From Pleurotus djamor (taxonomy: Eukaryota; Basidiomycota; Agaricomycetes; Agaricales; Pleurotaceae): DNA of 64,000 bases. The stretch spans positions 1 through 64,000 of the forward strand of contig JAPEVF010000066.1 in NCBI GenBank assembly GCA_029747585.1. The letters are read 5' to 3'. The position numbers and the translations under genes were made by a program. A model generated the notes under the pieces. That model was not told the origin of the DNA. It did not search any database and worked only from the letters and a program-made list of their open reading frames with translations. How positions within the stretch are numbered: the first letter of the stretch is position 1; the number at the start of each line of letters is the position of its first letter. Shown in pieces: positions 10,889 through 22,556 of this stretch.

Positions 10889-13102
10889 CTAAGTTAATCC
10901 TTTGTCGTTTTTGTACCGTTCCAAAGCATCGACAACGATCTCCGTCATTGCGATAACACCCTCCTCTTCCAAGGTTCGTCCTATTAGTTGGAGCCCGACT
11001 GGCAGGCCAGCGAATAGCTTCGGATCATCTAAGGCGGCGATGAGATAACCACCTAGGTTCCGTGGGTTTTTGATCCACTCACACAATTTGTAGATGGCTT
11101 CATCTTCGTAATTGTGAAAATCATGGGCCGCTTGCTGGTGATCTTCAATGCTTGAGAAAGTTACAGGGAATCCTGAGCATGTATAGTCCATGGCGTTGCA
11201 CAACGTTGTGTAGAATGAATCACTGAAGAAGATGCATTCAGTACGAGGGCGAGAGATGTTTGATGCACGTTTTCTCTACGTACGTGTTGAGTCCATGAGG
11301 GACAGCCGTATAAGCAGCAACGGGGGAGATGATTGCATCCACTGGTCGGCCAGTGCCGGTCTGAGACACAGTGGCTTGCCAATAGTCAAGGTGCGATTTC
11401 CGCAAATCACGTTTATCCTTTTGCAATTGCCATAACTAGGATTCTTGCAATCAGCGATGTCCCGGTAAGCAATCGGGAAAATCAAAGCCACCAACCTCGA
11501 AAGTACTATGAGAGCGCGGCGGTCCAACTAAAGCGTTGACAAAGGGTTCTACTAGGCCACCGGGATGTGGGTTGTCTCCCAAATTGCTGGATTCTATGAG
11601 GGGTTCGCCGCTTCTGGCACATTGGGTACGATAGTCTTCACCACCGTCAGCGATGAAGATGGTTTCCTAGAAGAGCCTGGGTAAGTCACTAAGCCTGAGA
11701 AAGCATTTGACTTCCACTGACAGCGTTCTTGTAGATCTCCATGTGCCGATGAGGAACCCAATCAATAACTTTGAAACGTCAAATCTTCTGACATAGTGTA
11801 AGCAGGCGGCAGGTTCCACATACCTTTGTGTCCATTGGATTCCAAAGCGGCTTTGGTCATTTGCATGGCGCGTATCAGTGGTGGGTGCGGTTTCACAACA
11901 CCGTTATCCCACATTATAGCGAAGCAAAGTTTTGCTCCAGGTCCGCCGTGTTCAGAGAGCTCATATTCGGCTTGGGACCACGCTTTTCTGATGGCGAGCG
12001 GATCCTTTCGCCAGGGCTTTGCGTCTATCAGGGCCTTGGTAAAGATTTTGACCGCCGATAAAGAGTTTGTCATAGGCCCCAAGACCGAAGATATGGACTC
12101 CTGCCCTTGAAGTGCGTTAGCAGCTCCACAGTATGGGAGGCGCTCATATGAGGGTCGTAGAGTGTATAGACCACAGAAGGAACTCGGGATGCGAAGGGAG
12201 CTGAAATGCATGTTCGAGACCGAGTTGAATTGAATGGAGTCAAGAGACCAACCCAGCGATGTCCGTTCCGACTCCCAAGGGACTACCCTTCATCGCGACG
12301 AGGGCTCCTTCCCCACCTGAGGAGCCGCCACAAGTAAACGTCCGGTTGTATGGATTAGAGGTACGCCCGAAGACATGATTGTAGGTTTCGCCGGACTGGT
12401 GTAAAGGAGTTGAGTCACATTTTGCGTTCATTGAGAAAGATGGTCGTTACCATAAGCGTCTGGGGAACATTAGTCCGTACAAATGGCACTGCACCGAGTT
12501 CATAGAGCATTTCAACCAGTACGCAGTCAGATTCTGCGTACTCCCCAATCCAAGCAGCATATCCTATTACGGCTGTTGATACGTTGCTCCGATCGACATG
12601 CCACGGAAAACACACCCATTATAGTTTCCAAGCCTTTGATACCGAATTGGTCCTTAAGCGAGATTGGAAGGCCATGAAGAGGACCAACGGGTTTTCCGTT
12701 AACCCGGAGATAGTCGTCAAGTTCCTTAGCACGCCGGAGGGCACGATCAACAAAGATCTCTGTGAGACAGTTAGTCTTCGGGGTAAGCTCGTCAGATTGT
12801 TATCTGGCTGGGGGAAAATGAAAACTTACTAGTTGATGGGCTACGATGGCTCTCTTGTAGAAAGCTGTAGTTGTTTCCACGCTACTCCATTCGCCCTTGC
12901 GTAGTCGATCAAGGATAAGAGATACGTCGACGGTGTCCGTTATATTGATCTCTCGAGAGGAAAGTAAACCACATGTGGTCGGAACGTCCATGACATTCTG
13001 CACAGACGTATCGCCAGTATCAATACGCCACTCAGCAGGGATGCAGTTTTGCTGCTTCTGTTTGCGATCTGCGCATTTTTCTTTCCAGTTTGTTTGATCC
13101 AT
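10889..13102 (-). CDS. Acetamidase/fatty-acid-amide-hydrolase-type amidase
   Basis: A multi-exon amidase-signature enzyme that hydrolyses the C-N bond of amides. Key parts, in order: AHQLTNCLTEIFVDRALRRA; the catalytic lysine in LHGLPISLKDQFGIKG; the Ser-rich signature CGGSSGGEGAL followed by VGTDIAG; then FCGLYTLRPS, and a C-terminal LFAGLPVGLQLIGRTLEEEG typical of fungal general amidases. Several introns of about 50-60 bases were followed by eye. The junction after VGTDIAG near 12240 is not resolved cleanly. Total length should be about 560 aa. Location is probably cytosolic, as no signal peptide is seen. Substrate is unknown. Confidence 0.85.
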
Positions 13103-13524
13103 GAATGATTGAATGACGGTGGACGGATATATCCCAGATGGCTATCTGCTCCTGGGAGAGTTCGACTATGGTTCGACTCAGCGCCAGCTCATTCTGGTGT
13201 CGTGTGACCACTTGTGAATACGACGGGACGGCGCTCCAGTTCGCTTTACAGAGGAATTATTCAGTGATTTATACACAGCTCCACATTGTGTGATGGACTT
13301 TGCTTCAGCGACAGGCGATATTGCGATGGTGGAGGACGTTTTGAACCAAGAAGTAAAAGGTTTTGAGCGAAAAGGGGGTATTTGTGTCGGCCTGCGCAGC
13401 CAAACATACCTCATGTCATCCATGCAGTCCCTGATTTGAACAGTTTCGCTCTTGTATTCCACCACCACCACCTTTCTTTTCTAATTTCATCTTCAAGTTC
13501 GCGCATAATCGCTGTACATTTATC
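13103..13524. promoter_or_regulatory. Divergent promoter between amidase and RAD6
   Basis: About 420 bases lie between the two divergent start codons. I see no gene and no clear TATA box. Confidence 0.4.
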
Positions 13525-14135
13525 ATGGTGTGTGCTCGCTGTCTTCCTCGTCCTCAACGATCTCTGACTCGACAGTGGCGTTAGTCCACCAACTGCCGTC
13601 GCCGTCTCATAAGGGACTTCAAGCGGTTATCTTCTGATCCTCCTGGCGGGATCTCAGGCAGTCCATGCCCGGAAAATATCATGCTGTGGAACGCTGTGAT
13701 CTTTGGTCCAGGTGAGCCATCCGACCGTCCATCGCCCTGAGTGGACATAGTAACGCCTCTCATCTAGCCGACACGCCTTTTGAGGACGGCACATTCAAAC
13801 TCCTTCTCACTTTTGACGAATCATACCCAAACAAGCCGCCAACCGTTAAATTCCTATCTCGCATGTTTCACCCCAACGTGTACGCCAATGGCGAACTCTG
13901 TTTGGATATCCTTCAGAACAGATGGTCGCNGACCTACGACGTCGCAGCCATTTTGACTTCGATACAAAGTCTGCTTCATGACCCGAATCCGAACAGCCCA
14001 GCTAATGCGGAAGCTGCGCAGCTGTACAGGGAGAATATGAAGGAATATGTGAGGCGTGTCAAGGCCACAGTGGAGGAGAGTTGGCTGGACCCTGATGAGA
14101 AGATTCAGGTAGATGACCAGGAGGGTACGCCGTAA
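13525..14135 (+). CDS. RAD6: Ubiquitin-conjugating enzyme E2, Rad6/Ubc2, 165 aa
   Basis: Exons 13525-13527, 13585-13711 and 13768-14135. The first exon is just the ATG: a 57-base intron follows at once, and the next exon begins [15 protein letters not shown], matching the conserved Rad6 N terminus. The active-site cysteine is in [13 protein letters not shown], preceded by the FHPNVYANG motif. An N at 13930 falls in a CNG codon where other Rad6 proteins have Pro. The C terminus is short and acidic. Rad6 monoubiquitylates histone H2B with Bre1 and PCNA with Rad18, acting in transcription and DNA-damage tolerance in the nucleus. Confidence 0.93.
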
Positions 14136-14801
14136 TTCTTTGTGCCATATGTTCTCATTCGCTATTGGCTGCCTTAATATCATTGTATTCTTGGATGGAG
14201 TTTCACAAGATGGTGTCGCGTATCCACAAATCTGAGTAGTCTCGGCTCTCAAATTTGAAGGCCTTCTGTACCGCCAGGAAGTTGTACCATTATTCAACCT
14301 GGTGCGCTGATCGTGACATTCGCCATGTGAGTACTCCCCCTTCCGTTGTCCTCGGACTCGATGACAGCTCTGCCTGTAGCTCGTTGCGACTCGTGTTTTG
14401 ATATAACATTGCGCGTACTGCACCGTGACTTTGGTGCGCTACCCTCACCGGTATTTCCGACTTGCCCATTGCGCGCGTTGGTGACGAGATTAGCACCTAG
14501 CCGTCCCTGCGCCTGGACTCTGCGCCTGATGCTTGCAGGACCAAAATTACCGTTTCGTTGCGGAAATTCACCCACCTCTTCGCCTCTAATACATAAAATA
14601 TCTTCTTGGCCAATTAGATCTTTTCGCGCCCATAAACGGGCTGGTAAGCGATAGCGCGTTGACCATCTTCCAGAAGTGGTCGCAGACGGCCGGCTTTGCT
14701 AGAGTATAAGATGGTCCAGTATCATCTGCTCTTCTCAACAGTTGAAGAGTTCCTTCCTTCTGCTAGCTTCCTTGCCTGTTTCACGTCTACGTTTCCACGC
14801 C
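14136..14801. other. Intergenic, 0.67 kb, promoter of secreted-protein gene
   Basis: No convincing gene. A TATAAG box near 14705-14710 lies about 95 bases before the downstream ATG. Confidence 0.5.
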
Positions 14802-15343
14802 ATGTCTTTCTCGAAACAGCTTGCTGTTCTCGTCGTTTCTGTCGCTGCACTGGTCGCCGCGTCCCCCATCGCAGAGGCTGAGGCCAGAGTGCGTCGTTGT
14901 CTTATCCCTTAACCGTTGGAGAAATTATTGACCGTACCACAATGCTAGGCTGAAAATATATTCCCCGTACGCCGCTGTCGATGGCTCAAGCTTGGGCTCT
15001 GCTGACTGATTCTTAGCGAGCGGACTCAGTCACCGTCTGCCACAACGACAACTATGGATCCCCTTGCATCTACGCGCCCAATAGCAACGGCCAATGCCAT
15101 AACGTTGGCTCGTTGGATAACGACAAGATCTCGAGCATCCGTCTCGGTCCCAACACGAATTGTATCTTCTGGACGTAAGCAACCTCTTCACATATCTGTA
15201 AAATTTTCTTTAATTTAGCCTTGTCTCTACTCAGCAACTTCGGATGTACTGGTTCGGCCTTGTTCGTCAACTCTGACAAGCCCACCCTTCACAACGAGGG
15301 TTTCAACGATGTGATTAGTTCTTTCCTTTGCTACGGTGTTTGA
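14802..15343 (+). CDS. Small secreted six-cysteine protein, beta/gamma-crystallin-like, 117 aa
   Basis: Exons 14802-14888, 15017-15174 and 15235-15343. The N terminus is a clear signal peptide (basic start, then LAVLVVSVAALVAAS). The mature part has six cysteines, probably three disulfides, and the pattern DKISSIRLGPNT followed later by FNDVISSFLCYG. These two D/N-xISS motifs resemble the paired Greek-key motifs of microbial beta/gamma-crystallin-like and I36-type small proteins. The first intron is long (128 bases) for this window. Function is unknown; such proteins occur among fungal small secreted proteins. Confidence 0.8.
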
Positions 15344-15635
15344 GGCGAGGCTGCTTGTATCCTATGGTAATCTACTGCCTTCAGGTGTATTCTCCTACCA
15401 TGTAGCGTCCTCTAGATAGTCATTTGTTATGTGTCTTCGTTTCCCTACTACTTAGTGTCAATCCGGCGTCATTCTGTTTACGTTCGAACCCTTTTCCTGA
15501 ACCACCGACAACCACCTACTGAAATTCGAAAAACCTCTTCGAACCCCNAAAGACTCATTGTTGGAGCACTCACAAAGCACTCCGCTACATTCTCAACGAA
15601 TCCGCTACCCTGGCCTACGAAAATGAATATTAATT
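15344..15635. other. Intergenic with N at 15547
   Basis: Only about 290 bases separate the secreted-protein stop from the Vps3-like reading frame. That is far too short for the roughly 300-residue N-terminal domain that gene should have. An N beside CCCC/AAA sits at 15547. Confidence 0.5.
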
Positions 15636-18358
15636 ATGCTGACTAAGCAAGGCTTTGTGGTCGGAGAGCCAGCATCAGGGTCCGTGCTCTCAGCTTGCCT
15701 CGGAGACATGTTCAACGGTGCATTTCCTCGTTCGAGCGTCCTCATCCTCGGCGCTCAGCAAATTCACGCCCTTCTTCCCTCTACTCTCATCTCTCAAGTC
15801 GAGTCTCTCCTCGCTGCCCACCGGATTCAAGATGCTATTGACCTCGCCGACCAGCGACGCCGTAAGCTTCAAGAATCTATCACTTTGGATGAAGATGAGG
15901 TGTGTAATGTGCTACTCTGAACGTGTATAGCTACTGACTACCTCTAACAGGCTGACGAGCTTAGATATGCATATCAGCGTATTGGCTTCCAATGTCTCAG
16001 GGAAACTATGTTTGAAGATGCGGGGAACAACTTCCTGAATGGAGACTTGGACCCGCGTCTTTTGGTTAGCTACTACCCAGAGCTACGAGGGAGCTTGTTT
16101 GGAAGTGAGGACTCTCTGGACGTCTTTTCTGGCGTTGCAGAACACATGCCGGAAGAAGCTTCAGTTGACGATATCAGTGAGTCTCCATCGTCTGCACACT
16201 CCCAAATTGCCTTTCCAAAGATTGTATCGCGTCCCGCCTGCCTCCCACTCACGTTTTCTGTGTTTTGGGACTAATGGTAGTTGTCATGAACCTAGTTATG
16301 AACTACTCTCCGCATCTCGCGCCGAATACGCGCTCGGCGCCACCGACCGTCGAACTGCGCAAAATTTTGAATATGACGGCTCGGGATATGCTGACTTCAT
16401 TCCTACGCAAGTGTCGGACGAAGCGGATAACCGACGAAGAATCTGGGATCCTTACCAAGGAGGCTGTTAATGTGGTTGTGGACACTGTTCTGGCAAGACT
16501 GTACGCATTGGATGGGAGGAGGAGTGACCTACACGATCTCCTTCAGAGCCAAAACTACGTCAAGTTTGAGGAGATAGAGAAGCTGCTTGAAGAGCAAACC
16601 CTCTATAGTGCATTGTGCATAATGTACAAGGCTCGCAATGACGTCTCGAAACTACTGAGCGTGTGGTCAAGGTGAGCGTGCTTGTGTGCTTGTACTTCCT
16701 TGTGCCCTTTCCCATGCCTACCTTCTTTAGACTTGTTGACGGGACAATTCACGATGACAATATCAAGGAACCACTTGGTCAAATGTTGACCTTGCTCTCA
16801 GAAAAACGGGAGCGATCGTTGATTCAGCAGTGGGGAGTTTGGCTATCGAAGAAACACCCAGACCAGGGATTAGAGGTGCATACCCTCTCGCCAGCTACCT
16901 TCATATACATTTTGCTGACTTGATGTTGTGCCTGAAGTTGCTGAAAAGCCTCCACGCTGGGAAGCGCAGGGATCGACCGGAGGAAGACCTTGCTACCTTA
17001 CAGCGACTCAAGGACGTCAACTCAGTGGCTGCTGCCCAGTATCTTGAGCACCTCATCCTGGTCCGCGGTAATAACGTACGTCATTTCTCCTTTTCTTTCT
17101 TTTCGTGACTGACATAGGCCACAGACACCAACGTTCCACGATGAATTTGCCACCACCTGCGTTAATCAATTAATTTCCCTGCTTTCTAATGACACTGTAT
17201 CAAAACTATGGCGTGCTAAAGGTGAACCATCCTTTCCTTCCTGGTGATTCCCACACCTTATGTGCAACCTTGTTCTCAGCGGCATCGTATGCTTCGTCCA
17301 CTCGTAATGAAACAACCTTCCTATCTTACTTCACGTCAACGACACCGGAGTCCGACCATAAACGAATACGGCTAAAAACAATCACTTTCCTCCAAGCTTC
17401 TACCTTTTACGACCCCTTGCCCATCAAAGAACTCTTAGACCCCCATATAAAACTCCTGCCCCTTGAATTGGCCATCTTAGAAGGCAAGGTAGGATCGAGA
17501 CATATTTGTTAATATCGGCAACTCACTGATGAGTCGCTCCAGCTAGGAAATCATCGCTCTGCGTTGCATATCCTAGCACATAATATGCGAGACGATCTCT
17601 CCGCTGAGGCATATTGTGCTCTTGGTGGCCAAGTAGTCCCACCCAAACTCCTACGTTCCGTGGCTGAGAAAGCCGGTATCCTCCAATGGAATGTCGTACA
17701 GCCGCTCCCTGCTTCCCAGATATCGAGACAAAACACGAGCATCGGGAGCGAGATTAAGGGCAACCTTCTCAAATTGCTTCTAGAGGTCTACATGTCCGAT
17801 GAGTAAGTGTCAATACCTTCATGATCGCTCATAGAAGTCTGATTCAACGAATGATTTTCAGAGCTGGTCCTGCCAACCGAGCTGCTAGGCTTTTGAACGC
17901 CCAGGCATCTAGTCTTGACGTTGTTGATGTACGCACTCCTATCTTGTTCCTTCACAGATCCTTACCCACGTTGACTAGGTCATTTCGTTGATTCCTCCAC
18001 GGTGGCCTCTTAACACTATGTCTTCTTTCCTGACACGGTCGTTCCGGAGGACGCTCCATGATGTTCATGAAGGTCAGATCATAAAAATGATCAGCCTAGC
18101 GCAAAACCTCGAGGTAAGATGACCCATCTTCGTTCCGCCTCTACTTGGCATTATTGACGCTTGAAATAGGTTAAAGACTCCACATGGGGTATCTTGCGCG
18201 AAGCCGGAGCAATGGTGGAGGAGGCTGCCGATGATGAGAGCAGTTCATCCTTTGATGAAAAGTCATCTCTCTCTGAAAAGGTTGCTTTGCGGTTTGACGC
18301 TATGAACGAACCCCAGACGACTGATATCCATGTTGACCACGATCCATCACGGACATGA
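15636..18358 (+). CDS. Vps3/TGFBRAP1-like CORVET subunit, N-terminal domain missing
   Basis: A multi-exon gene of roughly 790 aa. It begins in what should be the end of the CNH domain (SSVLILGAQQIHALLPSTL), continues with helical clathrin-like repeats (LAAHRIQDAIDLADQ), a middle Vps39-domain-1-like part, and ends with a Vps39-domain-2-like part (IPPRWPLNTMSSFLTRSFRR). The family tethers endosomes by binding Rab5-type GTPases. In-frame ATG 15636 is available, but the bases before CAAGG (ctgactaag) look like an intron end, so this ATG may not be the true start. Regions around 16215-16270, 16674-16730, 16877-16936, 17076-17125 and 17489-17543 behave as introns. The missing front half suggests truncation or an assembly join error. 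Confidence 0.75.
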
Positions 18359-18735
18359 TACGATATTTATTATCCCATTTGACATATTTCTATCCCCCGA
18401 TGTGCACACTCTTTTGCGCTTTTTGGTATTTAGTACAATTGAATATGATGGGACCCTTGCAACGTCCAGCGTTATCCTGACTTTGATTTGAACGTCGGAT
18501 GCCAGAATATGGCTGCACTGTACCTTCTCTAACAACGTGACCCAGCCCTCTGAGCTGGGGTCTTCAAGCTTCAACAGAAGGCTTCCAACACCGGGAGACC
18601 CGATCTGATTGATGATTAACCCCGAAGACAGTCGAGATCCACATCATTGCCGAGTACTAGACGATGACAAGTACACATAGTAAAAATGAAAAGAGACAGT
18701 GCTAAACTACATATGAGAGAAATGGGAAATCATGA
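18359..18735. other. Convergent 3' flank, no gene seen
   Basis: Lies between two convergent stop codons (18358 and 18736). No feature recognised. Confidence 0.5.
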
Positions 18736-21700
18736 TCATGCTTCGTTATCAATGGGTCCGCACTCTACACCTACTCGAGCCTCATGCGGATACGTCCCAG
18801 ACAGGAAGGGATCGTCAACCCAAGACGAATAAGGTACACCTACACTCCAAAACGGCTTCATTTTCCTGACGTCTTCAATAGACGATTTTCTAGGATGGTC
18901 CGCAAGGACATCCCGCGTCTGCAGTAATTTCGCGTATTGGTGCTCAGAGTTCGCCTCCATGCACGCGTAAACGGCAGGAGTACACCCATAGATGAATATA
19001 CTGTATCTCGGATGAACGGTCGTGGGAGCAAGACGGACAGACTTGCGACCAACTTGCGTTACCTGCACCTGAGGCAGAAGCGAGCTTCCTTCTGAGGTCG
19101 ACGGTGGGGGTTGCATGTTGTCCATGGCTTCGACAACTTTATGCGGAGTTCGCGCCTCAGTTGACGGTTTATCGCCAGTGATTCCGAGCTCCATGACGAT
19201 GGTGATGTACGGACGCACATCCCATGCCTGCTTTTCTTCAGGTAACTCCGGGCACATGGTTCGGTAGCGGTGAGACTTGGGAGGAGGGAAAAATCCAATT
19301 TTGGCTTCGTCAATCATGTAGGCCGATTTGACACCTTCTTGCGCTCTTCGTTTGAACTGAACAAGAAGGGCAGACACGGCTGCTTCACTAATCTTGGCGT
19401 TGGCGTCAAGAAGGATAGGGATCATGACGTCCACCAGCATTTGGGAACTCCAGCCAATGGGGGCCATCCCACGAATGAAAGCAATCCAGGCCATATTTGT
19501 CGTCATCGCAGCATCGTCCGAGGCTCGGGCGAAGTGGGTGAAACGCACACGAGCATTCTTGAAAGCATCCGAGAGTTTCATGCCATCAGATATGTTATCC
19601 GGCAGTATAGCATTGAGGCCTTGGAAGGCACTTTCTGTGATCAAGTGTCGCAAAAAGGTCGCCAGAGAGCATCCGTGGTGCCAATGACTAGATTTACCAT
19701 CATGCTCTTGAAGGATTGCCTTCATGTAGGCTCGTAACAGAAGCATCTTGCCAATATGCTCTCCCCGTTGACCTGCATCAATTGCACCTTCCAGTCCTTC
19801 ATCCAACCCGGCAAACATCTGTGCCATGGCATCACCAGGCAGGCGTTTATCTACTTCATGTACCGCGTCCAACGCGGCATGGGCAAGCAAGGGCTCAGAC
19901 GGGTAACCCGAACGAAGATACTCGCGATTAGTCGGTGCACTGAAGACAGTCCGCATATGGCTAGCGACCAGGTCTTCTGTTAAGCGTCTCGTGGCCTCCC
20001 TATGGGGGAGGAATTGGAGGCTAAGGAGTACGTCCAGGATGGCCGCGCGAGCGTACTTGGACTCGGATGCGGCGTAAACATTTTCATTACGAAGAAGCTT
20101 GAGCTTGGCAAGTTCCAAGACATTTGCGGCCTTTGTTGGCTGTGATAGATCCATTGCAGCTTGGTGGAGAGCCCAGAAGCTACAAAGATGAGCGTCCATG
20201 ATGATTATCCACGAGTGATTCAACAAAACACGTACAGAGGGCGGCCAAACATGCAGATGAAGGCAAGCGACCGAATGTCTGTGAGGGTGAGCTTGTTGGG
20301 CTTGATCTTCTCCACCAAGGTGGGATGGCAGTCAAATGGAAACTCCGTGTAGGGCGCCAATAATCCATCTTGACTGCGCTTCCGGGCAGATGGGGCAACA
20401 GAGGCCGGCGGCGCTAGATCACCAGCTCGCGATGCGGTCGAGAGGAACAGCGTGAAGATGGGGGCGGTAGAACAGTCCGCTAACGCTTTGGTCAAAGCGT
20501 CGTAAACGAGCCCTTCAGCATCGCTGGTGTCTCGAACCAAAGTATGTGCTTCATCGATATAGATCAAAATCTTCAGAGCACCGCGGGCTTCGCCATGGGT
20601 TGCACTACTGAGCTGGGCGAGAGGAAGTCGATTTGTCAGCTTTTCAATGGTTGCTGAGGGGTTGAGGTTGATCAGAGCTTTCTTTCGCTAATTAACCGCA
20701 CCGGGCATCAGCTTCAACGCGAAGGAGGGTAACATAGAACACACTTCTGCTTCTTCCTTGAATTTAACAGATACTTGCTCGTATACGCGAGTTCGTATAG
20801 GTGCAAACCACGCTCTCCAAGCCTTAGCGACGGCACGGGTATCTTGCAGGTTGATGCCTGGTTGACTTGAGACCATGTTTGTGAATTGTTCCTCGATTTT
20901 TGTGAACAATATATCAAGAAACAGTTTGAACAGGAGCACGCAGGTTGAGTATTTTTTGTGGCCAAAGTGACAAAACAACTCATAGAAGTGATGGTCGCAC
21001 AGAGGATAGGCCCCATCTAAAGAGAAGCCAAGTCAGCCGTCACTAACGCCGTGAAGAGTGGGGGTGCTGACACTTCTGCTCGTCCTTAGGTGCTCGGATG
21101 TTGATGGGGATCGTCACAATGAGGTTTTCTATCTCAGCGACACATCGCGATTTGCCGTACCCAGAGGATTGTATAATTACTCCAGTGTTGCAGTACACGG
21201 GGGATCGATCGTCCATCAAGATGTTGTCAAGCAATATTTCGTGCGCGTGCCCTTGATAGGGCAATGACCAAGCCTTCAAAACGTCGTCATGAACAACTAT
21301 GAAAATAAGCCCGATTATCACTAATCCTGACTACTTATGGGACGCAAGGCAACATCACATACCGGTTTTCCCAACTGATTGTGGTGACGAGTCTTCATCA
21401 GGAAGGGGGACCGTGAGCGACTTCATGTCGACTGTATCAAAACCGTTTTGAGTGATCATCAGAGGGGGGNAAGAAGGGTGGCAGCCTGCGTACTTAGAAC
21501 TTGGAGAAGCGGTGCAAGGCCGACGCTCCCTCCACACTGCGATACCGCAGCTCGTACGCTTTCAAGCCGAGTAGTGGGGACCCGAGCGGGAGAAGATCTA
21601 GAGGGATCCAGCTTGGCGCCAAATGAATCCCTAGCCATGTTCATATAGTGGATGCATAAAAGCTGTAGATCCCGGTCGCTCGAGGTTGGCCCAAATTTCA

Positions 21701-22389
21701 GGCTTGGAATGTCGAGCTCGAATAGATCGGCGAAATCATTGACGGCTTCCTGTTGGTCGGGGCTCAAATCAGAGAGCATAGTCAGTTGTCGATACACCTT
21801 GGATTTTTCCAAGGCATCCGCCAAGCCATCTTCAGAATCTACCGCCATCTCAGAGTCTATACCAGGGATGCATTGAGAATGTAGTTCTTGGGGGGTCTGT
21901 GTGACTCTACCTTGGTTCGTCGGTTCTGATTCTTGAAAGTGAGGTCTTAGGAGCACAGCTTGATCGTCTACGGTAATTTAGGGCAATTGTTCCAAATATC
22001 ATAGCCTTCGAAGACGGACATAGTATGTCAACGAGAGGTTTGAGGGTCTGCGTGTTATCGTCTTGGTTCAACGCATAATCTGTAAATATTTGCTCAATGG
22101 ACTCGCTTCGGGTTGTGAGTACGTCGGAACGTCGATCCGGAGGATAGTTTGACCCTTTCTCTATGTCGATAGCCGCAGCATAGTCCAGGTATGAAGCAAT
22201 AAAGTGTTCAAGAAAATATGTCCTGTCTTCTGGGCTGTTGCGTGTCAACCACAGCGAGCGTATGAAATAGTCCAAGTAGGGAGGGGGTATTCCGATACTA
22301 AAGTCGGTTTGAAGATCGTAACGAATTTTCTTCGACGTGGGCTCGTCGCCGGGTTCTTCAGAAGTTTTGCGTTTAAAATGGTGATGATC
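18736..22389 (-). CDS. Large P-loop ATPase of an agaricomycete-expanded family
   Basis: About 1060 aa over many exons. The N terminus is basic (MDHHHFKRK). A Walker A-like loop (VIIQSSGYGKSR) lies near 21160-21190 and a Walker B motif (IYIDEAHTL) near 20540-20570. After the junction FICMFGRPL|FWALHQAA (intron just below 20240) a long exon of almost 500 residues follows, probably helical, ending in GTYPHEARVG. A 61-base intron (21959-22019) is inferred. An N in a G run at 21470 coincides with a frame change, probably a sequence error. Related proteins are common in mushrooms, but I know of no function. The layout is reminiscent of STAND- or Crinkler-like NTPases, which is inference only. It shares a short divergent promoter with the T5orf172 gene. 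Confidence 0.75.
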
Positions 22390-22556
22390 CATATAGCAAA
22401 ACAATCCAATGAAGCAAGAGATTCAGAACGCTGAAACAACAAGTTGAAGTTTGAAAATTTGAAGCTTGAAGTATCGGAAGCAGTCGACAGGCGCCAAAGA
22501 AGCGCCGAGCGCTACTGCAACTTCAACGACGATCCTTCTTCATCTTTACTTCCAAG

